Of a stretch of DNA of 8,577 bases, positions 1 through 4,878 are shown in pieces; within the stretch, counting starts at the first letter, position 1, and each line of letters starts with the position of its first letter. A program made the translations under genes and the position numbers. The notes below the pieces were generated by a model, which saw only the letters and a program-made list of their open reading frames with translations, did not search any database and was not told the origin of the DNA. The DNA is from Bacteroidota bacterium (lineage in GTDB: Bacteria > Bacteroidota > Ignavibacteria > Ignavibacteriales > Melioribacteraceae). Location: contig JAEXUB010000261.1 of NCBI GenBank assembly GCA_023453125.1, positions 1 through 8,577 on the forward strand, written 5' to 3'.

Positions 1-962
1 TTTATAACGACGCAAATGGTTTTGAGGCCGGGATTGTATATAAGAATCCCCAGCAGCGTATGATATTTGTAAATCACCTCCTAGCCGAAGGAAAAGTTAC
101 GGGGATGGAGATTGAAATGATTACCCGCACAGGGCGCTCTGTGTGCGCTCTGATAAGCGCATCTCTTTCGGGAGATGTTATAGACGGCACTCTGGTGGAT
201 ATTACTAAATTGAAAGAGGCGGTTAGTGAAATTGAATTGAAAAATGATCAGCTTCAGAAGCTTAATACCGAAAAAGATAAACTATTTTCCATAATTGCCC
301 ACGACCTTAAGAGCCCTTTTCAGGGATTTATTGGTTTAACCCAAATGATGGCAGAGGATATAGGAAGCTTTACATTAGCGCAGGTATCGGATCTCGGAAG
401 AGATATGAACAGATCTGCCAACAATCTTCTAAAACTGCTTTCAAATCTGCTTAACTGGTCGCAGCTTCAGAGCGGAACAATCGACTTCAATCCGCGAGCC
501 TGTTCTTTGCTTCATTTATCCAATGCGGGAATTGAAAGCATTAAGGTAAAGGCGACTTTAAAGGAAATATCAATTTCTAATTCAATTCCCGATAATTATG
601 CAATTAACGCCGATGAGAATATGATAAGCTCTGTATTCAGGAATCTTTTGTCGAATGCCGTAAAATTCACACCGCGGGGAGGTAAAATTGCAATTACCGC
701 AGAAGAACAAGAACAGGATTATGTGAAAGTATCAATTACTGATAACGGAATTGGAATGCCTGACTATATACTGAACAATTTATTCAAACTGGAAGAGAAA
801 GTTGGAAGAAAAGGAACCGACGGAGAGGAATCTACAGGATTGGGTTTGATATTGTGCAAGGAGTTCATAGAAAAACACAATGGAAAAATTACTGTTGAAA
901 GCGAGGAAGGAAAAGGAACAACATTCAGTTTTACTATTCCACTGGTAAAAATGAACAAATAG
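1..962 (+). CDS. PAS-domain sensor histidine kinase, 5'-truncated by the window edge
   Basis: This is the C-terminal part of a sensor kinase that autophosphorylates on histidine and passes the phosphate to a response regulator. The frame is open from base 3 with no stop, so the Met codon at 60 is probably internal. Counting from that Met, residues 1-55 plus the 19 codons before it read as the end of a PAS domain, closing on the typical G-T-L-V-D-I-T-K-L-K. A short coiled linker (about 52-75) follows. The HisKA H-box IIAHDLKSP has its phospho-acceptor His at residue 81 (bases 300-302). The HATPase_c domain is complete: N-box RNLLSNAVKF (194-203), G1 box DNGIGMP (228-234), G2 box STGLGL (258-263) and a final G-K-G-T-T-F-S-F strand. 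No membrane segment or receiver domain follows. The input signal cannot be named because the sensor part lies outside the window. The kinase assignment is secure, the ligand unknown. Confidence 0.93.
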   Translation, partial: YNDANGFEAGIVYKNPQQRMIFVNHLLAEGKVTGMEIEMITRTGRSVCALISASLSGDVIDGTLVDITKLKEAVSEIELKNDQLQKLNTEKDKLFSIIAHDLKSPFQGFIGLTQMMAEDIGSFTLAQVSDLGRDMNRSANNLLKLLSNLLNWSQLQSGTIDFNPRACSLLHLSNAGIESIKVKATLKEISISNSIPDNYAINADENMISSVFRNLLSNAVKFTPRGGKIAITAEEQEQDYVKVSITDNGIGMPDYILNNLFKLEEKVGRKGTDGEESTGLGLILCKEFIEKHNGKITVESEEGKGTTFSFTIPLVKMNK

Positions 963-1068
963 CTGAATAAATATTTCCCGGTATAAAAGACACAACTCTG
1001 ACTCAGGTCAATTTTTATTTATTTCTCCCGCACCATATTTGGACTGTAAATAACAAAGGAGAAATAAA

Positions 1069-1674
1069 ATGTATTTTAAAAAATCAATTTTTGCAAAATC
1101 CATTCTTTTAATTGTCCTGATATTCATCTTTAATAGTGTATCCATGGCACATTGCGACGGCCTCGACGGACCGGTTGTAAAAGATGCTCGTCTTGCACTC
1201 GAAAAAGGGAATGTTAAAATTGTCCTTAAATGGATTAAAGCCGAATACGAAAAGGAAATAACCGAAGCCTTCAATAAAACTCTTGCCGTAAGAAAGCATT
1301 CTAATGAATCTAAAGAGCTTGCCGACATGTATTTCTTTGAAACGCTTGTAAGGTTGCACCGGGCCGGAGAAGGAGCCCCCTATACCGGACTAAAGCCCGC
1401 GGGCAGAGATATTGGAAAAGCTATTCCATTGGCCGATAAAGTGCTTGTAACCGGCGCACCGCAGGAACTGGTTAAATACCTTCAGGAATATGTGCATGAC
1501 GGACTTCATCCCCTTTATCTGAATCTTATGAAGAAAAAGGATTTCAATCCTGATGATATTGAAGCCGGGCGGGATTTTGTAAAAGCTTATGTTGAATTTG
1601 TTCACTACGTTGAAAGGATATCTCTTGCAGGAATGCCTGCATCGCACGAAGGCGTTCTAAAGCATGAGCATTAA
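1069..1674 (+). CDS. Secreted DUF6448-like protein with a predicted mature His-Cys-Asp N-terminus
   Basis: This is a 201-residue exported protein of unknown function. Residues 1-27 form a clear Sec signal peptide (K4 K5 K10, hydrophobic 11-24, S-M-A at 25-27). The best cleavage site is after A27, which leaves His28-Cys29-Asp30 as the mature N-terminus. The mature part resembles DUF6448 as I remember that family (HCD..DGPVV near the start, then FFETLVRLHRAGEGAPYTGLKPAG at 89-112), a match from memory, not a search. It looks largely helical. Histidines are H28, H77, H97, H143, H147, H179, H193, H199 and H201, and C29 is the only cysteine. That pattern suggests metal or heme binding, but this is inference. 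The ATG is supported by AAAGGAG at 1055-1061, 7 nt upstream. The gene lies 106 bp after the kinase, with no clear promoter or terminator between them (only a 4-bp stem near 1001-1012 followed by T-rich sequence). A convergent hairpin follows its stop. Confidence 0.85.
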   Translation: MYFKKSIFAKSILLIVLIFIFNSVSMAHCDGLDGPVVKDARLALEKGNVKIVLKWIKAEYEKEITEAFNKTLAVRKHSNESKELADMYFFETLVRLHRAGEGAPYTGLKPAGRDIGKAIPLADKVLVTGAPQELVKYLQEYVHDGLHPLYLNLMKKKDFNPDDIEAGRDFVKAYVEFVHYVERISLAGMPASHEGVLKHEH

Positions 1675-1684
1675 AAAAGATTAC

Positions 1685-1709
1685 AGGCGCGGGATTTTTT
1701 TCCGCGCTT
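1685..1709. terminator. Hairpin between convergent genes, possible bidirectional terminator
   Basis: An 8-bp stem, 1685-1692 with 1702-1709 (AGGCGCGG against CCGCGCTT, one G-U pair), encloses a 9-nt loop, GATTTTTTT. It sits exactly in the 36-bp gap between the stop codons of the DUF6448-like gene and the DUF116 gene. Read on the minus strand, the stem is followed about 5 nt later by a run of Ts (complement of 1674-1679), as in an intrinsic terminator for the DUF116 gene. On the plus strand the following sequence is only moderately T-rich, and the T run lies in the loop instead. Confidence 0.55.
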
Positions 1710-1710
1710 A

Positions 1711-2859
1711 TTAATTTAAAATTCTATCCAGCTCCTTTATACTTATTTCCGTTTCAAGCCCTTCGGTATGCCAATGTTTTTTGCATCCGCTGAACTCAAG
1801 AAGTACGCATTGCGCGTCAATGCCGTATCTTTTAAGTTCCCAGCCTCCTTCAACTAGAGTGGTAACGCAGGCCGAAGCAACCACTCCCCTTCCGGCGCCG
1901 CATTTATCGGGAGCCCACTGGGATAGGTCGGAAGCATGGGGAATTATATAAACTTCAAAATTCTCTTTTTTCCCCTTTAACCGGAACGAATTTACCCTGC
2001 ATTCAAGACAGCACCCGATACACTTTAATCCCCCCGGCTCCCTCTTTGCAAGACATTTATCAGGATTTCTTTTTCTCATACAGCCGGGAAGTAAAAGCAC
2101 TTTTCCCTTTGTTTCTGCATACCCCTTTTTATATGCCATATTCAATATCTCTGCACCTGTCATATTCAGATGATATTCATCTCTCGTCCGCATACATGAT
2201 ATCCTATCCTCTCTCCATCTGTAATAAGACTTTCTCCTTTCTCTAAACCCATCAACATTCAGTGTGAATTTTTCCAAAGCAGTTAATGCAGATCCCTTAA
2301 ACCATTGCGTAAAATCGGCGATTTCCTTGAAAATCATTTCTCTTTCTTCTTTTGATGCAAGTCCCCAAAAGGCGCGCCATCTTATGAACCTGACAGCCTG
2401 CTCCCTGAATTCGCCTGTAGCCTCGAACCAACGGCATACTTTGTCAATTTCTGCAAGAGTGGGAGAACGGGTAATACTGCTTTTTTTACCTTCGGGAAAC
2501 AGAAAGAGGGTAATCAGAATTCCTCTTGCAAAATCTATATATGGTTTAGCAATCCTGTGTTTTTTTCTCCATTCACCCATCTTAGCCATTGTAATAAATG
2601 GAGCAAATTTAATATTAAGGGCATACCTGCCGTAAGTTTCCCAAAGGACACCAAAACTTAATAGTTCAAGAATGTACTCTTCCCTTTCTCTTATTTCCTC
2701 AAGATTGTACTTTGCAAGAAAAGCAATATATTCATCAAGCCTGACTCCCAGATGCTTTTCTCCTTCGGTAATCACCTGCAAAGCAAAATTTCTAATTATT
2801 CCGTAATACTCTTCCGAATCGGATGCATTCGATCGGAGTGAATAGGTAATTTCTTTCAT
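1711..2859 (-). CDS. DUF116 domain protein with cysteine cluster
   Basis: This 382-residue protein has no signal peptide or membrane segment, so it is probably cytoplasmic. Residues 1-250 are predicted mostly helical, with many aromatic and charged residues, and I cannot assign them a function. Residues 252-365 look like the DUF116 domain: strand VLLLPGC at 254-260, then a cysteine cluster C260, C269, C280, C283, C284 and C287 (C-x8-C-x10-C-x2-C-C-x2-C), strand VYIIPHAS at 303-310, C320, G-V-V-A-S-A-C at 325-331, and G-C-K-K-H-W-H at 358-364. The cluster could bind an Fe-S centre or zinc. DUF116 proteins have no established activity that I know of. The ATG at 2859 has only a weak purine stretch upstream (GGAAAA about 12 nt away), but no better start exists for about 90 codons. 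The gene is last in the minus-strand run, 68 bp after the cupin, and may share its transcript. Its 3' end meets the convergent hairpin. Confidence 0.8.
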   Translation of the reverse strand: MKEITYSLRSNASDSEEYYGIIRNFALQVITEGEKHLGVRLDEYIAFLAKYNLEEIREREEYILELLSFGVLWETYGRYALNIKFAPFITMAKMGEWRKKHRIAKPYIDFARGILITLFLFPEGKKSSITRSPTLAEIDKVCRWFEATGEFREQAVRFIRWRAFWGLASKEEREMIFKEIADFTQWFKGSALTALEKFTLNVDGFRERRKSYYRWREDRISCMRTRDEYHLNMTGAEILNMAYKKGYAETKGKVLLLPGCMRKRNPDKCLAKREPGGLKCIGCCLECRVNSFRLKGKKENFEVYIIPHASDLSQWAPDKCGAGRGVVASACVTTLVEGGWELKRYGIDAQCVLLEFSGCKKHWHTEGLETEISIKELDRILN

Positions 2860-2927
2860 ATTATTATAATTTTTTTTCCGGGGGAAAAGTAATTAAAAAA
2901 GGGAAAGAAGTAAAAACTGCTTTAAGT

Positions 2928-3242
2928 TTATATTTGAAGATGTTTAATTACCAGAATTTCTGCCCCGGAATCAGAGAAGTTTTTCCATCCTCTTTCAATC
3001 CCGGCAGCGGCCTCAAGCAAATCTCCAAAATTTACCTTAGATTCAATTTCATTAATAACCGCGACGGGATTTCCTTTTAGGACATAGAATGTAACCGGGA
3101 ACGGCAGTATATGGTTTGCTATTACTCCCCCCGGCTCAAGAACAAGCCTTACATATTCACACCTGTTGGAAGTACTTATTAAATATCCGGCAGCGCCTTC
3201 CGAATTGTAAATCTGCTTATTGTTCTCTTTTGCAGTCAGCAT
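2928..3242 (-). CDS. Small single-domain cupin protein
   Basis: This 104-residue protein is one beta-barrel cupin domain with little else. Counting from the ATG at 3242, the core runs LEPGG (35-39), then a lone His44, a strand with F-Y-V-L-K-G (52-57), V-N-F-G-D (70-74) and a last strand, E-I-L-V-I-K (95-100). The usual metal set G(x)5HxH(x)3-4E(x)6G is incomplete: H44 is present, but the second His and the Glu are missing, so metal-dependent catalysis is doubtful. A binding or sensing role is only a guess. The start is either GTG at 3245 or ATG at 3242. I chose ATG because GGAG (complement of 3250-3253) lies 7 nt from it and only 4 nt from the GTG. The upstream glycosylase stop overlaps it as TGATG, so translation is very likely coupled. 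A 68-bp gap, T- and C-rich on this strand, separates it from the DUF116 gene. Confidence 0.78.
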   Translation of the reverse strand: MLTAKENNKQIYNSEGAAGYLISTSNRCEYVRLVLEPGGVIANHILPFPVTFYVLKGNPVAVINEIESKVNFGDLLEAAAGIERGWKNFSDSGAEILVIKHLQI

Positions 3243-3802
3243 CACTTTGCTCCTTTTTTCCAGGCCGGATTTAATTTAAGGATTTTCCTGTAAACAGGAC
3301 ACTCTTCTATGTGCGCATTCGGCAGATATCCTGTGCTCATAAGAAATTCGTTTACTATTTCACCGCCGGTAAATTTAAATGTTTTTTTAAATAACTTAGT
3401 CCATTCCTCTTTTTTCATAGGATGATTGCAGTCCAGCCAGTTCTTGAATGAACCCGATTCCTTTTTTATTGCAAGAATTACGTTAGCGTTATGAATGGCA
3501 GCATTTATTTTTAAACGGTTTCTTATAATTCCGGCATCATTAAGGAGCCTTTCAATATCCTTTTCGCCGTACGAGGCAACCTTTTTAATTTCAAAATTAT
3601 GGTACGCTTTACGGAAATTTTTCTCCTTATTCAGAATTGTTGACCAGCTTAATCCTGCCTGGTTTATTTCGAGTATCAGCCTGCCGAATAATTCATTGTC
3701 GTCATCAATCGGAAAACCGTAAGCAGTATCGTGATAGATTCTGTTTACATCATTCAGGGGAAGCGGTTCTACATATTCGCAGTATGATTTAGGATTTGCC
3801 AT
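3242..3802 (-). CDS. tag: DNA-3-methyladenine glycosylase I family protein
   Basis: This base-excision repair enzyme would cut 3-methyladenine from alkylated DNA, leaving an abasic site. The 186 residues match the TagI family from end to end. The zinc-snap ligands of E. coli Tag (C4, H17, H175, C179) have counterparts at C8, H24, H164 and C168. The signature strand YHD-T-A-Y-G-F-P lies at 23-31. LEINQAGLSW (44-53) carries E45, the counterpart of E. coli Glu38, and W53. The helix-hairpin-helix region DAGIIRNRLKINAAI lies at 89-103, and FKFTGGEIVNEFLMSTG (142-158) is the conserved C-terminal helix region. In the signature the usual E-W is A-Y. It is not the larger AlkA or AlkD type. Start support is AAAGG about 8 nt upstream of the ATG. 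It is translationally coupled to the cupin downstream. The outer-membrane gene upstream is 96 bp away, so a separate promoter is possible. I saw no Ada-like operator. Confidence 0.9.
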   Translation of the reverse strand: MANPKSYCEYVEPLPLNDVNRIYHDTAYGFPIDDDNELFGRLILEINQAGLSWSTILNKEKNFRKAYHNFEIKKVASYGEKDIERLLNDAGIIRNRLKINAAIHNANVILAIKKESGSFKNWLDCNHPMKKEEWTKLFKKTFKFTGGEIVNEFLMSTGYLPNAHIEECPVYRKILKLNPAWKKGAK

Positions 3803-3898
3803 TATTTACCTTTCTATAATCTGAATTGTTTAGAGGTTTACTTATTATTCATTTTTACGGCAAAGAATGCCATTACAAATGCAGATCTTTCGGCCGGA
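3803..3898. other. Short intergenic gap between barrel gene and glycosylase gene
   Basis: This 96-bp AT-rich gap separates two co-directional minus-strand genes. It holds the glycosylase ribosome site (complement of CCTTT just outside the ATG) and a weak 4-bp stem, GGCA/TGCC, near 3859-3871. I see no convincing promoter or terminator, so whether the barrel gene and the glycosylase share a transcript is open. Confidence 0.4.
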
Positions 3899-4642
3899 TT
3901 AAAAATGATAGCTTATTCCGAAAAAAAGCATGCTTTCTGATGGTCCCTGCGATGTAGTTGCGGTACCGTAATAATTCCATCCGTCGCGGCTGTATAAGAA
4001 ATCGCTGTAATGAGTCTTTTCGGAATAAGCGCTCATTGGACGGTACTGCAGGTCGATAGAGAGAAACTTAAAAGGAACAACTTTAACCCCTACAATATAG
4101 CCGTAGCGGAACATACTCATCGATTTTTCCCCGTTGGCGTTCATTATTGATTCTTCATCCCCGCTTACGGTAAATTTCTGAAAACTGCCTCCAAGCATTA
4201 TGCCTGCCGTTAGCACTGCAGGAAAATCCTCAATAGGTATAAGATGGATATCTATATCGAACATTAAAAGAGAATAGGAGATATTTTTAAATAGGAGAGG
4301 ATTTGTAACGGTTCCGCCGAATATATCACGGTCAATATATTTTCCCATCTTAAAATCATCAAGTGTGGTAGATGTATAATTAGCCGAAACCGTAATACCC
4401 GCCCAAAATCCGGATGGGACATAAGAATAACCGGCCCCTATTGTAATTAGGCTTTTGCCCTTATCCATAAGGAACTCTTTCTCATCCCAGTTAAGGAGCA
4501 GTACCTGATCGAATGTAGTATAACCTGCGCGCACAAAGAAGCCATTGAGCAGATCTCCGCCGCTTTTATTCTGCGCACTGAGTAAATGCGGAACGAGCAG
4601 AATTATTGCGCCGATTAAGCAGGATATTTTAATCGATTTCAT
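3899..4642 (-). CDS. Outer-membrane beta-barrel protein (porin-like family)
   Basis: A 247-residue protein, probably in the outer membrane; ligand and function unknown. Residues 1-23 are a Sec signal peptide (K2, K5, hydrophobic 8-21, cleavage after L-S-A at 21-23); C8 lies inside the hydrophobic core and is not a lipobox. The mature part alternates polar and hydrophobic residues in short strands: about 34-43, 64-73, 79-90, 120-131, 142-152, 178-190, 192-201 and 238-247, which suggests an 8-strand barrel of the kind annotated as outer membrane beta-barrel protein. It ends in G-I-S-Y-H-F, with a terminal Phe typical of the BAM recognition signal. The ATG has a strong site, AAAGGAG (complement of 4648-4654), 5 nt upstream. 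It is the first gene of the minus-strand run and diverges from the M14 peptidase gene across a 236-bp shared promoter region. I cannot assign it to a named transporter family. Confidence 0.75.
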   Translation of the reverse strand: MKSIKISCLIGAIILLVPHLLSAQNKSGGDLLNGFFVRAGYTTFDQVLLLNWDEKEFLMDKGKSLITIGAGYSYVPSGFWAGITVSANYTSTTLDDFKMGKYIDRDIFGGTVTNPLLFKNISYSLLMFDIDIHLIPIEDFPAVLTAGIMLGGSFQKFTVSGDEESIMNANGEKSMSMFRYGYIVGVKVVPFKFLSIDLQYRPMSAYSEKTHYSDFLYSRDGWNYYGTATTSQGPSESMLFFGISYHF

Positions 4643-4878
4643 TTATACTCCTTTGTCACAAAATTCCATTCCGTTTATCGGCAAGATATGAGTTTACAAT
4701 TCAATTAACAACGGCGGATGCAAAATGTTTAATTGAATATTTATTCTAACGGCATATCCTGAATAAAATAATTTCTTGAATATAAGACTCAATTCTTCTA
4801 ACTTTTACCGCAGTATAAATCTTGTAGAAAAAACAATTTAAATTAAAATTATTATTCAATAAATAAACTGGAGAGTTT
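4643..4878. promoter_or_regulatory. Divergent promoter region, AT-rich
   Basis: These 236 bp separate the start codons of the barrel gene (-) and the peptidase gene (+), so promoters for both should lie here. The region is strongly AT-rich. Visible elements are the barrel-gene ribosome site at 4648-4654, the inverted repeat at 4699-4738, TATAAAT at 4814-4820 as a possible -10 for the plus strand, and TGGAGAG at 4869-4875 as the peptidase ribosome site. I found no convincing -35 box and no good match to the Bacteroidota TTTG / TAnnTTTG promoter, so promoter positions are not fixed. No open reading frame of note lies within it. Confidence 0.6.
4699..4738. repeat. Perfect 10-bp inverted repeat, possible operator
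   Basis: ATTCAATTAA at 4699-4708 and its exact reverse complement TTAATTGAAT at 4729-4738 are separated by 20 nt. The arm centres are 30 bp apart, close to three helical turns, which would suit two dimers or a looped dimer on one face of the DNA. A further TTGAATAT copy of one arm end lies at 4776-4783, matching 4733-4740. The arms are A/T-only except for one C/G, so chance occurrence in AT-rich DNA is possible. As an RNA hairpin it would be weak. Confidence 0.5.

Noticed and set aside
1001..1022. Small stem TGAC/GTCA followed by T-rich DNA as a terminator for the kinase gene
   Set aside because: A 4-bp stem is too weak to support a terminator call.
1030..1045. Possible Bacteroidota -7 promoter element (CATATTTG) before the DUF6448-like gene
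   Set aside because: One base is off the TAnnTTTG consensus and no convincing -33 element lies at the right distance, so it is not reported as a promoter.
1008..1328. 106-codon minus-strand open frame over the start of the DUF6448-like gene
   Set aside because: It is a shadow of the plus-strand gene, which has a strong ribosome site, a signal peptide and recognisable family motifs.
2264..2635. 123-codon open frame on the plus strand inside the DUF116 gene
   Set aside because: It is antisense to a gene with a clear conserved domain, has no ribosome site, and its translation shows no family-like features.
3842..3898. Possible short coding remnant on the minus strand (N-P-A-E-R-S-A-F-V-M-A-F-F-A-V-K)
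   Set aside because: It is only about 20 codons long and bounded upstream by a stop within the barrel gene. It has no ribosome site and no recognisable family.
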